Shown here piece by piece: positions 9,427-18,071 of a stretch of DNA of 64,000 nt (position 1 is its first letter; each line of letters starts with the position of its first letter). A program made the position numbers and the translations under genes. Source of the stretch: Pseudomonas frederiksbergensis (GTDB taxonomy: Bacteria > Pseudomonadota > Gammaproteobacteria > Pseudomonadales > Pseudomonadaceae); NCBI RefSeq assembly GCF_000802155.2, contig NZ_JQGJ02000006.1:248001-312000 (forward strand). Reading direction: 5' to 3'. Under the pieces are notes generated by a model that did no database searches, was not told where the DNA came from, and saw only the letters and a program-made list of their open reading frames with translations.

Positions 9427-10382
9427 AGCGGCTTGCCCTCCCATTCACCGGTGAGGGTCTTGAGGAATTCGACGATCAGTTCGGTATCGTTCTTCTGGGG
9501 CTCGCGGCCCAACTGATACTTGAACATCACCTCCACTGCCTTCTCCAGCGTTGGCGCGGATCCGTCATGGAAATACGGCGAGGTGACGGCCACGTTGCGC
9601 AGGCTCGGCACCTTGAACACCTGGCGGTCGGCTTCGTCATCGGTGATGTTGAAGCGCCCTTCGTCGGCCCGGGTGGCATTGCCCCGGTCCTGGATATAGT
9701 CGCCCATGACGCCGAATTTCTGGAACATGTTGCCGCCGATGTTCACGCCCTGGTGACAGGCGATGCAGCCGTATTCCTTGAAGCGCTGGTAGCCGAATTT
9801 TTCCCGGGGCGTGAGGATGTCGGTATCGCCCAGCAGGTATTGATCGAAGCGCGAGTTGGGGGTCAGCAGGGTGCGCTCGTAATCGGCAAGCGCCCCCTTG
9901 ATGTTGGGTTGGGTCACGCCGTCGGGATAGGCGGCGGAAAAGTCCTTGGCATAGCCCGGATCGTCGGCGATGCGCTTGACCACTGTTTCCCAGGAATTGC
10001 CCATTTCCCCGGGACTGGTGACCACGATGTGCACCTGCTCTTCGAGGGTGTCGACACGCCCGTCCCAGAACTGATGAAAGTTGAGGCTGGCGTTGAACAC
10101 CGTGGGTGTATTGACGTCCACCGGCTTGCCGTCGAAACCCAGGGAGAACTGCTTGTCGTCGGCGCCGCCCTTGTCCAGGCGATGGCAACTGGCGCAGGAC
10201 AGCGTGTTATTGACCGAGAGTCGTGGGTCGTTGAACAACCGCTGGCCCAACTGGACCCGCTTGGGGTCCAGGGCTGGAAAGGGAGGAAGCGGCTTGAGCG
10301 GTTCGTCCAATGGCTCGGCGTGAGCGGTCACGCTCAGTCCCGCCAGCAGGCCGAGAGCCAGAATCAGTCCGTGTGACGCCAT
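9423..10382 (-). CDS. Di-haem cytochrome c peroxidase family protein
   Basis: This 319-residue periplasmic protein has a Sec signal peptide ending near THA-HAEP and two c-type haem motifs, CASCH and CIACH, in the CCP/MauG family order. Bacterial CCPs reduce hydrogen peroxide with electrons from cytochrome c; MauG-type members oxidise other substrates. Its length fits classical CCPs. AAAGGA precedes the ATG. It is embedded in an operon otherwise made of c-di-GMP and two-component proteins: it follows the REC-GGDEF-EAL gene by 57 bases and overlaps the start of the membrane kinase gene. That placement suggests a signalling or redox-sensing link, but the link is inferred. Confidence 0.9.
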   Translation of the reverse strand: MASHGLILALGLLAGLSVTAHAEPLDEPLKPLPPFPALDPKRVQLGQRLFNDPRLSVNNTLSCASCHRLDKGGADDKQFSLGFDGKPVDVNTPTVFNASLNFHQFWDGRVDTLEEQVHIVVTSPGEMGNSWETVVKRIADDPGYAKDFSAAYPDGVTQPNIKGALADYERTLLTPNSRFDQYLLGDTDILTPREKFGYQRFKEYGCIACHQGVNIGGNMFQKFGVMGDYIQDRGNATRADEGRFNITDDEADRQVFKVPSLRNVAVTSPYFHDGSAPTLEKAVEVMFKYQLGREPQKNDTELIVEFLKTLTGEWEGKPL

Positions 10383-10439
10383 GGGGTGCTTTCCTTTGAA
10401 ATGCTTTCCCTTGAAACAGGGGGGTTATAACGCTGGCGC

Positions 10440-12314
10440 TCACGAAAACGGGTTCGGGCGTTGTTCCCATTCAGCCATCCATTGGCTGAAGGCTTGCGGT
10501 TCCACGGCCTTGCTGAAGTAATAGCCCTGGGCTTCCTCGCAGTGGTGGATCTTGAGGAATTCCAGCTGCTCCCGGGTTTCCACGCCTTCGGCAATGATGT
10601 GCAGGTTCAAGCTCTTGCCCAGGCTGATGATGGTGCTCACCAGTTTCGCGTCGTTGCTGTCGATGCTCAGGTCGCCGACGAACGACTGGTCGATCTTCAA
10701 CACATCCACCGGAAATTTCTGCAGGTAGCTCAGGCTCGAATAGCCGGTGCCGAAGTCATCGATGGCCAGCCGTATGCCCAGGTGCTTGATGGCATTGAGC
10801 GTGGCGACGGTGGTGTCGATGTTCTGCATGAGCACGCTTTCAGTGATCTCCAGTTCTAACTGTGTCGGATCCAGGCCGGTTTCCTTGAGGGTGCGCGCGA
10901 TGCCATCGACGAAACCGCGCTGGCGAAAATCGATCGCCGAGACGTTGACCGACAGGTACAGCGGCCGCATGCCCTCGGCTTGCCAGCGACGCGCCTGCTG
11001 GCAGGCTTCCTGGAGCACCCATTGGCTCAGCGGCACGATCAGCCCGCTGTCCTCGGCCACCGGAATGAAATCCGACGGGTAGACGAGCCCATGGTCCGGG
11101 CGGTTCCAGCGCACCAGTGCCTCTACACCGACCACTTCGCCGCTCGTCAGGTCGAGCTTGGGCTGGTAGTGCAACACGAATTCCTTGCGTTGCAGGGCCA
11201 GCCGCAGCCCGGACTCGATGGTTTGCTGCTGGCGGGCCCGGCGGTTCATGTCCTCGGTGAAAAAACGGTAGTCGTTGGGGCCGTGTTCCTTGACGTTGCG
11301 CATCGCCGTCTCGGCTTTCTTGATCAGCGCCACCGCGTCGAAGCCGTCGGCCGGATACACGCTGATGCCCAGGCTCGCCGTGACCGTCAGATCGTGGCCG
11401 TCGATGGGGTGTGGGGAATTGATGGAGGCGAGCAGTTTTTCCGCCACGCCCTTGATCAGTTGCGAGTCGGTGATGTCGCCGAGGATGACCACGAATTCAT
11501 CGGAGCCGTAACGAAACACCGAGTCGGATTCGCGCACCACGGCAGCCAGCGTGCGCGCCACGCGCTTGAGCATTTCGTCGCCCACCGGATGGCCCAGGGC
11601 GTTATTGATACGCTTGAAGCGGTCCAGGCCGATGAACATCACCGCCAGTTGCCGGTCATGGCGGCGGCATTGGGCCAGGGCCTGGGTCAGGCGATCACCG
11701 AGCAGCATGCTGTTGGGCAGTTCGGTGAGCACGTCGTATTGCAGCAGGTGGGAGACCTTGAGCAGTTCCTGGACCCGCTCTTCGATGGTGCGTTCCAGGC
11801 TGCGCATTTTCCGCGCGGCGTCCTGGGCCAGTTGCCATTTCCAGGTCATGGCGCTGGCCATCTGGCGGATTTCCAGGGTGTCGAACGGCTTCTTGAGGAT
11901 CAGCAACTGATCGTCGAACTCGATGCGTTCGGACATGGTCTCCCACGAGTAGTCGGAAAACGCGGTGCACAGCGCGATCTGCAAGCGCGGGTCGGCTTTC
12001 CACAATTGTTCGATGGTTTGCAGGCCGTCCCAACCCGGCGGCATGCGCATGTCGGCGAACACCAGCGCATAAGGCTGGCCTTCGGCCTGGGCGCGCTTGA
12101 CCAGTTCCAATGCTTCTTCGCCCTGGTAGGCCGAGTCGATCTGGAACTGCAGCCGGTTGACCTGGGGCGTGCCGAACAACAGGCTCTCGGTGTCGTCCAG
12201 CGAATCGTCGTTGCCGGCGCTGGGGCTGAGGATCTTGCGAAAGTCCTGGTGGATGGCGGGCGTGTCGTCCACCACGAGGATTCGCCTGTTCGCCGGTACG
12301 GACATGGGGTTCAT
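10440..12314 (-). CDS. REC-GGDEF-EAL response regulator (c-di-GMP)
   Basis: This is a 624-residue response regulator. The receiver domain (about residues 8-150) opens RRILVVDDTPAIHQDFRKIL and contains FADMRMP and LKKPFD. The GGDEF domain has the variant signature GSDEF (about 270-274) preceded by an intact RESD inhibitory-site motif. The EAL domain has an intact VEALVRW (about 396) and AIDDFGTGYSSL, so phosphodiesterase activity is likely. Cyclase activity is uncertain because of the Gly-to-Ser change, although some SGDEF/GSDEF-type proteins bind GTP to activate a neighbouring EAL. Its ATG overlaps the stop of the 763-residue paralogue upstream (ATGA). Confidence 0.92.
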   Translation of the reverse strand: MNPMSVPANRRILVVDDTPAIHQDFRKILSPSAGNDDSLDDTESLLFGTPQVNRLQFQIDSAYQGEEALELVKRAQAEGQPYALVFADMRMPPGWDGLQTIEQLWKADPRLQIALCTAFSDYSWETMSERIEFDDQLLILKKPFDTLEIRQMASAMTWKWQLAQDAARKMRSLERTIEERVQELLKVSHLLQYDVLTELPNSMLLGDRLTQALAQCRRHDRQLAVMFIGLDRFKRINNALGHPVGDEMLKRVARTLAAVVRESDSVFRYGSDEFVVILGDITDSQLIKGVAEKLLASINSPHPIDGHDLTVTASLGISVYPADGFDAVALIKKAETAMRNVKEHGPNDYRFFTEDMNRRARQQQTIESGLRLALQRKEFVLHYQPKLDLTSGEVVGVEALVRWNRPDHGLVYPSDFIPVAEDSGLIVPLSQWVLQEACQQARRWQAEGMRPLYLSVNVSAIDFRQRGFVDGIARTLKETGLDPTQLELEITESVLMQNIDTTVATLNAIKHLGIRLAIDDFGTGYSSLSYLQKFPVDVLKIDQSFVGDLSIDSNDAKLVSTIISLGKSLNLHIIAEGVETREQLEFLKIHHCEEAQGYYFSKAVEPQAFSQWMAEWEQRPNPFS

Positions 12315-14602
12315 GGGTTGCTCTCCGATAGCTGGCTTGCCGGCCGGGTCCAGTGATCGGCCACCGGGACGATGGTGCCGGCCTTGAGCAGGGCGGCAGC
12401 CTGGTCGCTGTCCACCACGGTGCTGAAATAATGCCCCTGGGCCTGCATCGGCCCACCGCTGGACATCAGGGTGGTGCGTTGTTCCTGGGTCTCGACCCCT
12501 TCGGCGATGATGCCGATGCCCACGTCCCGGGCGAAGTTGATGATCGCCCGCAGGGTCGTGGCGTTCTCCGGATCGTCATTGGCGCTGTCGAGGAATCGCT
12601 GGGCAAGCTTGAGGTGGTTGACGCGGTAGGTCTTGAGGTAATCGAAGGAGGAATATTCGGTGCCGAAATCATCGATGGCCACCTGCACGCCCAGCTCGCA
12701 CAGGCGCGGCAGCACGTCGTTGTGGGTCCATTTGGTCTGGGCCAGGGTCGCTTCGGTGACGTCGAAACGCAGGTCCCAGGGCGCCAGCTCCCACCGGGCG
12801 GTGGTGCGCAACACATCGTAGATCAGTTCCGGTCCGGTCTTGAGTTGGGTCAGGGACAGGTCGATGGCGATGACGGGGGGCGCCATGCCTTGGTCACGCC
12901 ATTGGCGCATCTGTTGGCAGGCCTGGTCCAGCACCCAATGACCGAGCCCGATGATGATCCCGGTTTTCTCGGCGGCCGGCATGAACGCCGCCGGTTCCAG
13001 CCAGCCGCGCTGAGGATGGTTCCAGCGCACCTGCACGCCCATGCCAAGGATCCGGCCGGTGCCGAGGTCGACTTCGGGCAGGTAATGCAATCGCAACTCG
13101 TCGTTCTCGATGGCGTTGCGCAGATCGTTGGCCAGGGCGACCCGGTCCGTCACCTCCTGGTTAATTTCCTCGTTATGGAAGTGGTACTGGTTGCGGCCCT
13201 TTTCCTTGGAACGGTACAGGGCCATGTCGGATTGGGCCATCAGGCTGTCGGCGCTTGGGCTCTGCGGGGTGTACAGGCTGATGCCGATACTGACGGAAAT
13301 GCGTACGTCGTTGCCGTCCAGGGAGTAGGGCGCCACGAGGGTGTCGCGGATCTTCGCCGCCAGCGCGGCACAGTGGGTCGCCTCATGGACGTCCAGTTGC
13401 AGGATGGCGAATTCGTCGCCGCCCAAGCGCGCGACCACGTCGTTTTCCCGGGTACAGGCCTTGAGCCGCGCCGCAACCTCCTGCAACAGCAGATCGCCGA
13501 TGGGGTGGCCGAGGGTGTCGTTGATCCGTTTGAAATGGTCCAGGTCCAGGTAGAACATCGCAAACGGCGCGGCGCCCCGGCGTGCGGCAGCGAAGGCCTG
13601 ATGCAGGCGTTCGATCATGGTGGCGCGGTTGGCGAGCCCGGTCAGCCCGTCGGTGCGGGCCAGCAGGGCGATTTTATCTTCGGCCAGCTTGCGCTCGGTG
13701 ATGTCGAGGATGATGCCTTCGACTTCCAGCAGCAGGCCTTGCTCGTTGCGCACCGGGATATAGCGGTTCTCCACCCAGCGGAACGCGCCGTCGCCGGTGC
13801 GCATGCGAAATTCAATGGAGGCGCCCGCCGTGTCGCGGTCCAGCACGCGGACCATGGCTTCGTCGACCTTGGCCTGGTCATCGGGATGGATCAGCGTTTG
13901 CGCCCAATCCGACGAATTGATCAATTGCGCCGCAACATGGCCGAACTTGGTGATGTTGTGGGAGATATACATCAACGGGAACGGCGGCTCGCCGCGCAGG
14001 CGATAGAGGATGGTCGGGCTGTTCTGCACGATGATATTGGCGTCGGCCAACTCCCGGGTGCGTTCCTCGACCGCTCGTTCGAGCATGTCCATTTTCAACG
14101 CCGCGTCTTCGGTCATCTGCCACTTGACGGTCAGGGTGCTGGCCATTTGGCGGATTTCGATGGCATCGAAGGGTTTTTTCAGGATCAGCAGCCGGTCGCC
14201 CAATTCGAGGCGATCAGCGATGTCTTCCCAGGAATAGTCCGAATAGGCGGTGCACAGGGCCACTTGCAACTTGGGGTCGACGCGCCACAGCCGCTCGATG
14301 GTTTCAAGGCCGTCCCAGCCCGGCGGCATGCGCATGTCGATGAACGCCATGGCGAAGGGATTGCCTTGGGCAAGGGCCGTTTCGACCTTGTTCAAGGCTT
14401 CCATGCCCTGGAACGCCGATTCGAGCTCGAAGCTCTGGATGGAAACCGCCACCGGCGCGCCGAACAAGGCTTCCTCGGCGCTGCTGAGGCTGTCTTCCGG
14501 AACTGCGTGGGGGCTGAGAATCTTTCGAAAATCCTCATGGATCGTTGGCGTATCGTCCACGATCAGTATCCGCCGATTGGATCTTTCCATCGGCAGGCTC
14601 AT
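12311..14602 (-). CDS. REC-PAS-GGDEF-degenerate EAL response regulator
   Basis: This 763-residue protein is the first gene of the operon. An N-terminal receiver ([33 protein letters not shown]) is followed by a PAS/PAC sensor (about 190-310), a GGDEF domain with intact RLGGDEF (about 391-397) and REND inhibitory site, and an EAL-like domain. In the last, the signature reads GVQ in place of EAL (around 522-524: MGVQVRW), while AIDDFGTEYSSF is kept. The protein is therefore probably a cyclase whose EAL module is only regulatory. It is divergently transcribed from the HD-GYP-like gene across a 227-base gap. An internal ATG at codon 5 is an alternative start. Confidence 0.9.
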   Translation of the reverse strand: MSLPMERSNRRILIVDDTPTIHEDFRKILSPHAVPEDSLSSAEEALFGAPVAVSIQSFELESAFQGMEALNKVETALAQGNPFAMAFIDMRMPPGWDGLETIERLWRVDPKLQVALCTAYSDYSWEDIADRLELGDRLLILKKPFDAIEIRQMASTLTVKWQMTEDAALKMDMLERAVEERTRELADANIIVQNSPTILYRLRGEPPFPLMYISHNITKFGHVAAQLINSSDWAQTLIHPDDQAKVDEAMVRVLDRDTAGASIEFRMRTGDGAFRWVENRYIPVRNEQGLLLEVEGIILDITERKLAEDKIALLARTDGLTGLANRATMIERLHQAFAAARRGAAPFAMFYLDLDHFKRINDTLGHPIGDLLLQEVAARLKACTRENDVVARLGGDEFAILQLDVHEATHCAALAAKIRDTLVAPYSLDGNDVRISVSIGISLYTPQSPSADSLMAQSDMALYRSKEKGRNQYHFHNEEINQEVTDRVALANDLRNAIENDELRLHYLPEVDLGTGRILGMGVQVRWNHPQRGWLEPAAFMPAAEKTGIIIGLGHWVLDQACQQMRQWRDQGMAPPVIAIDLSLTQLKTGPELIYDVLRTTARWELAPWDLRFDVTEATLAQTKWTHNDVLPRLCELGVQVAIDDFGTEYSSFDYLKTYRVNHLKLAQRFLDSANDDPENATTLRAIINFARDVGIGIIAEGVETQEQRTTLMSSGGPMQAQGHYFSTVVDSDQAAALLKAGTIVPVADHWTRPASQLSESNP

Positions 14603-14829
14603 GGCCGTGCACCGTCGAGATGCTGACTACGGAACCGTGGGAACATCGGATATCCCTTTCGCTAGCATGAGTATTCGGCCTGTACTTGGCCCTTCATGGG
14701 CTACAGCATAGTCGGCTCATCGGAGGCGCGCGGTGAGTGACGGCGAATTGTGTCTAAATTTTCGCAATCTACTAGTCTGTCATTCGGGGCTAGGGTAGAA
14801 CGGTTGTCGATGACAGGAGGGGGTTCCAA
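14603..14829. promoter_or_regulatory. Divergent promoter region of two c-di-GMP signalling genes
   Basis: This 227-base gap separates the divergently transcribed REC-PAS-GGDEF-EAL gene and the REC/HD-GYP-like gene. No clear operator or sigma-54 site was recognised. GACAGGAGG in front of the rightward ATG supplies a strong ribosome site. Confidence 0.45.
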
Positions 14830-16197
14830 ATGGAAGATCAATCGCCGGACGTTCCGGTAACAAAGCCGACGGTGTTGCTGGTCGATGACGAAGAGTCGAT
14901 TCTCAACAGCCTGCGTCGGTTGTTGCGTAGCCAGCCGTACGAAATCCTGCTGGCCGACAGTGGCGCCAAGGCCCTGGAAATCCTCAAGGAGCGGCCGGTC
15001 GACCTGGTGATGACCGACGCGCGCATGCCCAACATGGACGGTGCCACGCTGCTGGCGCAAATCCGCAAGCTATATCCCTCGACGTTGCGCATCCTGCTCA
15101 CCGGTTATGCCGACGTGGACATGATGACCAAGGCCATCAACGAGGGGCAGCTCTATCGCTACCTCAGCAAGCCCTGGAACGACGAGGAACTGGTGCAGGC
15201 CTTGCGCCAGGCCCTTGCCCACCAGCATTCGGAAAGCGAGCGCCAGCGCCTCGAAGCCCTGAACCGCGAGCAGAACCAGCAACTCAAGACTCTCAACGCT
15301 ACGCTGGAGAAACGCGTGGCGTCGCGCACCGCCGAGCTGCAGCAGACCGCTGACATGCTCGACCTGGCCTATGAAGAGCTCAAGCGCAGTTATGTGACCG
15401 GCACCGAAGTATTCTCGCTGATCGCCAACCTGCGCCTGCCCAAGGCCAAGCAGACCAACCGGCAAATCATCGAGCTGATCCGGGTCTACAGCCGCCTCAA
15501 CTCCCTCGACGAATCCACCGACCGCGACCTGACCATGGCTGCGGCGCTCTACAACATCGGCAAGCTGAGCTGGACCGACAACATGATGGTCACGCCGGCG
15601 GACATGTTGCACCACAGCGAACTGGAGCTGTACCGCGCCTATCCGAAGCAGAGCGAATCGCTGTTGATGACCCTGGACCCGATGAAGGATGCGGCGCGGA
15701 TCATTCTGCATCACCAGGAGCGTTGGGACGGCAGTGGCTTCCCTGATCACTTGCGCGGCGAGGCCATTCCGTTCGGCTCGCGGCTGCTGAAGCTGGCGGT
15801 GGATTTCATCGAGCTGCAGCGCGGATTGATCCTGGAACGGCAAATGAACAGCGACGAAGCGCTGGTCTACATCCGCAAATACACCGGCAAGCTATACGAC
15901 CCGGACATGGTCGAGGACTTCATCAAGGCCTGCGCCGAATACCTCGAAGACGTGACCTTGTCCGACCCGACGGTACAAGTCGTGACCACCCGCGAGCTGG
16001 CGGCCGGCATGGTCCTGGCCCGCAACCTCAACGCCGACAACGGCATGCTGCTGCTCAATGCCGGCAAGGTCATGAGCGGCCCGCTGATCGAAAAGCTCAT
16101 CGCCTTCGAAGCGATGGAAGGCGCGCGGTACAGCGTATTCGTCAAGATTCCCGAGGAGGAGGCCGATCCTTCGGCACCGAAGCCGATGTTGGGGTGA
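14830..16197 (+). CDS. Response regulator with degenerate HD-GYP domain (YN/GFP)
   Basis: This is a 455-residue RpfG-like protein. The receiver covers residues about 14-130 (acceptor Asp63 in MTDARMPNMDG, TGYAD, KPWND), followed by a coiled coil (140-190) and an HD-GYP-fold domain. The metal-binding HD pair reads Tyr241-Asn242 in AALYNIGKL, and the GYP signature reads Gly303-Phe304-Pro305 in ERWDGSGFP. P. aeruginosa PA2572 is a known YN-GYP protein lacking phosphodiesterase activity but affecting virulence and motility; this looks like a related protein. Loss of HD argues against c-di-GMP hydrolysis here. It is divergent from the c-di-GMP operon and may belong to the same pathway. Confidence 0.9.
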   Translation: MEDQSPDVPVTKPTVLLVDDEESILNSLRRLLRSQPYEILLADSGAKALEILKERPVDLVMTDARMPNMDGATLLAQIRKLYPSTLRILLTGYADVDMMTKAINEGQLYRYLSKPWNDEELVQALRQALAHQHSESERQRLEALNREQNQQLKTLNATLEKRVASRTAELQQTADMLDLAYEELKRSYVTGTEVFSLIANLRLPKAKQTNRQIIELIRVYSRLNSLDESTDRDLTMAAALYNIGKLSWTDNMMVTPADMLHHSELELYRAYPKQSESLLMTLDPMKDAARIILHHQERWDGSGFPDHLRGEAIPFGSRLLKLAVDFIELQRGLILERQMNSDEALVYIRKYTGKLYDPDMVEDFIKACAEYLEDVTLSDPTVQVVTTRELAAGMVLARNLNADNGMLLLNAGKVMSGPLIEKLIAFEAMEGARYSVFVKIPEEEADPSAPKPMLG

Positions 16198-16221
16198 CTG
16201 GGTTCTGGATTGGATTGGGTA

Positions 16222-16305
16222 CATATCCGTTGCTGCGGTAACGGCTGCTTAGGGTCGCCGTAAGGGCGAAACCCTAAGTGGCCGTTACCGAAGAAACGGA
16301 TATAC
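16222..16305. repeat. Large imperfect inverted repeat after the HD-GYP-like gene
   Basis: Three nested arm pairs build an approximately 84-base hairpin: TATCCGTT/AACGGATA, CGGTAACGGC/GCCGTTACCG and TTAGGGTCGCC/GGCGAAACCCTAA, around a short GTAAG loop region. It resembles a palindromic intergenic repeat seen often in Pseudomonas genomes, and could also act as a transcription terminator or mRNA stabiliser. Confidence 0.7.
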
Positions 16306-16435
16306 ACACCTAAGTGAACAGCATCAGCCTCCCACAGAGGAACGTCGCTGATTTTTAGTCCAGCACCAGACTTTGCTCCCACCCCTACGCACTGTAATCT
16401 CCCCGCTATTTCCCCGGCCAAGGCTTCTATCCCCC

Positions 16436-16852
16436 ATGACCACCTCCCTCATCCGCATTGCCGCCGCCCTGTTGCTCGGCCCGGACGGCCGAACCCTGCT
16501 GGTGCGCAAACGCGGCACCCGCGCCTTCATGCAGCCGGGCGGCAAGATCGAGGCTCATGAACAACCGGTGCAGGCGCTGGCCCGTGAACTGGAAGAAGAG
16601 CTTGGGTTGCGGATCGACCCGGCCCAGGCCCGTCACTTGGGCGTGTTCAGCGCCCCGGCGGCCAACGAACCGGGGTTTACCGTGCAGGCCGAAGTGTTTT
16701 TGCTGAGCATTGACGCTCCGGTTTCGCCAGCGGCCGAAATCGAAGAGGTGTGTTGGATCGACCCGGCCGGCGACAGCGATCTTTTGCTGGCACCGTTGAC
16801 AGGCGAGGTGATCCTGCCGTTTTATCGGGCCACTTGCCTGGCGACCTGCTGA
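16436..16852 (+). CDS. Nudix hydrolase
   Basis: This is a 138-residue single-domain Nudix protein. The box GGKIEAHEQPVQALAREL followed by EEELGL fits GX5EX7REUXEEXGU, with both catalytic glutamates. Such enzymes hydrolyse nucleoside-diphosphate-linked compounds with magnesium; the substrate cannot be predicted. The ATG at 16436 begins MTTSLIRIAAALLL, the first strand of the fold; the open frame extends further upstream but is not conserved-looking. A LysE-type exporter follows within 30 bases in the same direction and then a GNAT gene, so the three may be cotranscribed. Confidence 0.88.
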   Translation: MTTSLIRIAAALLLGPDGRTLLVRKRGTRAFMQPGGKIEAHEQPVQALARELEEELGLRIDPAQARHLGVFSAPAANEPGFTVQAEVFLLSIDAPVSPAAEIEEVCWIDPAGDSDLLLAPLTGEVILPFYRATCLATC

Positions 16853-16878
16853 ATCTCGCACCCCAAGGAATGACGCCC

Positions 16879-17517
16879 ATGATCCCATTGCCGGACCTGC
16901 TGATTTTCGCCGCCGCCGCGTTGTTGATGGTGCTCACGCCCGGCCCGAACATGATCTACCTGATCTCCCGTTCGATCTGCCAGGGCCGCAAGGCTGGTGT
17001 CACTTCTTTGCTCGGGGTGGTCGCGGGCTTCTTCGTGCACATGTTCGCGGCGGCGGCGGGGTTGACGGCAGTGTTCCTTGCAGTGCCCATGGCCTATGAA
17101 ATCCTCAAGTGGGCCGGTGCGTTGTACCTGTTGTGGCTGGCCTGGCAAGCGGTGAAACCCGGCGCGCGTTCGCCGTTCCAGGCCCAGCAATTGCCAGCGG
17201 ATTCGACCCGCAAGCTGATCACCATGGGCTTTCTTACCAGCGCCTTGAACCCGAAGATCGCGGTGTTCTACTTGTCGGTGTTCCCGCAATTCATCAGCCC
17301 GGAACACGGTTCGCTGTTCACCCAGAGCATCATCCTCGGGTTGACCCAGATCAGCGTCAGTTTCAGTGTCAACCTGCTGATCGCGCTGTTCGCCGCCGGC
17401 ATCGCCTCATGGTTTGTCCATAATCCGACCTGGCTGGCAGCGCAGCGTTATTTCCTGGGCTTCGTACTCGGTACGCTCGCCCTGCGACTGATGCTTGAGC
17501 AACGCCGGACGGCGTGA
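16879..17517 (+). CDS. LysE/RhtB family amino-acid exporter
   Basis: This 212-residue inner-membrane protein has six hydrophobic helices. The family signature near the N terminus, LTPGPNMIYLISRSICQGRK, and the second-half motif GFLTSALNPKIAVFYLSVFPQF are both present. RhtB-type proteins export homoserine, threonine and similar amino acids. The ATG at 16879 is preferred to the one at 16870 because AAGGA stands nine bases from the former and touches the latter. It sits between the Nudix and acetyltransferase genes and its stop touches a GTG just before the next gene. Confidence 0.9.
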   Translation: MIPLPDLLIFAAAALLMVLTPGPNMIYLISRSICQGRKAGVTSLLGVVAGFFVHMFAAAAGLTAVFLAVPMAYEILKWAGALYLLWLAWQAVKPGARSPFQAQQLPADSTRKLITMGFLTSALNPKIAVFYLSVFPQFISPEHGSLFTQSIILGLTQISVSFSVNLLIALFAAGIASWFVHNPTWLAAQRYFLGFVLGTLALRLMLEQRRTA

Positions 17518-17519
17518 GC

Positions 17520-18047
17520 ATGTGGATCGAACGGTTGGATGCCAGCCACGCCCTGGCCTATCGCGAGCTGATGCTTGAAGCCTACGACCTTCATCCGCAG
17601 GCGTTCACGTCCAGTGTGCGGGAGCGGGCGGCAATGCCGTTGAGTTGGTGGGAAGGCCGGTTGACCAGCAAGCTCGATGTGGTGCTGGGTGCGTTCGAAG
17701 CTGGAAGCCTGGTGGGCATCGTGGGCCTTGCTTTCGAACCGCGAGAAAAGGCTCGTCACAAGGCAACGCTGTTTGGCATGTATGTGTCGGCCGTTTTTCG
17801 CCGGCACGGTTTAGGTTATGAGCTGATGCAAGCTGCACTGGCCGAAGCGCAAAGCCACCCTGCACTGAAACTCATCCAGCTTACCGTCACCGCCGGCAAC
17901 GAAGCCGCATTCAAGCTGTACCAGCGCTGCGGTTTTGTCCAGTTCGGCCTTGAACCTCTGGCGGTGCGGGTGGGTGAGGATTACTTCGATAAAATCCACA
18001 TGTGGCGCCAGATCACGGTCCCCGGGGAAAACGCCACAGAAGCTTGA
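17520..18047 (+). CDS. GNAT family N-acetyltransferase
   Basis: This is a 175-residue GNAT-fold protein. The acetyl-CoA binding motif A reads LFGMYVSAVFRRHGLGYELM, and motif B is seen as TVTAGNEAAFKLYQRCGFVQ. The closest impression is of RimI-like small acetyltransferases; the acceptor is unknown. A GTG at 17514 overlapping the previous stop is an alternative start, but the ATG at 17520 opens the conserved first strand MWIERLDASHALAYREL. It is last in a three-gene rightward cluster and converges on the Ig-like gene with a 24-base gap. Confidence 0.88.
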   Translation: MWIERLDASHALAYRELMLEAYDLHPQAFTSSVRERAAMPLSWWEGRLTSKLDVVLGAFEAGSLVGIVGLAFEPREKARHKATLFGMYVSAVFRRHGLGYELMQAALAEAQSHPALKLIQLTVTAGNEAAFKLYQRCGFVQFGLEPLAVRVGEDYFDKIHMWRQITVPGENATEA

Positions 18048-18071
18048 TCCGCCCCTGTCCCGATAACCGGC

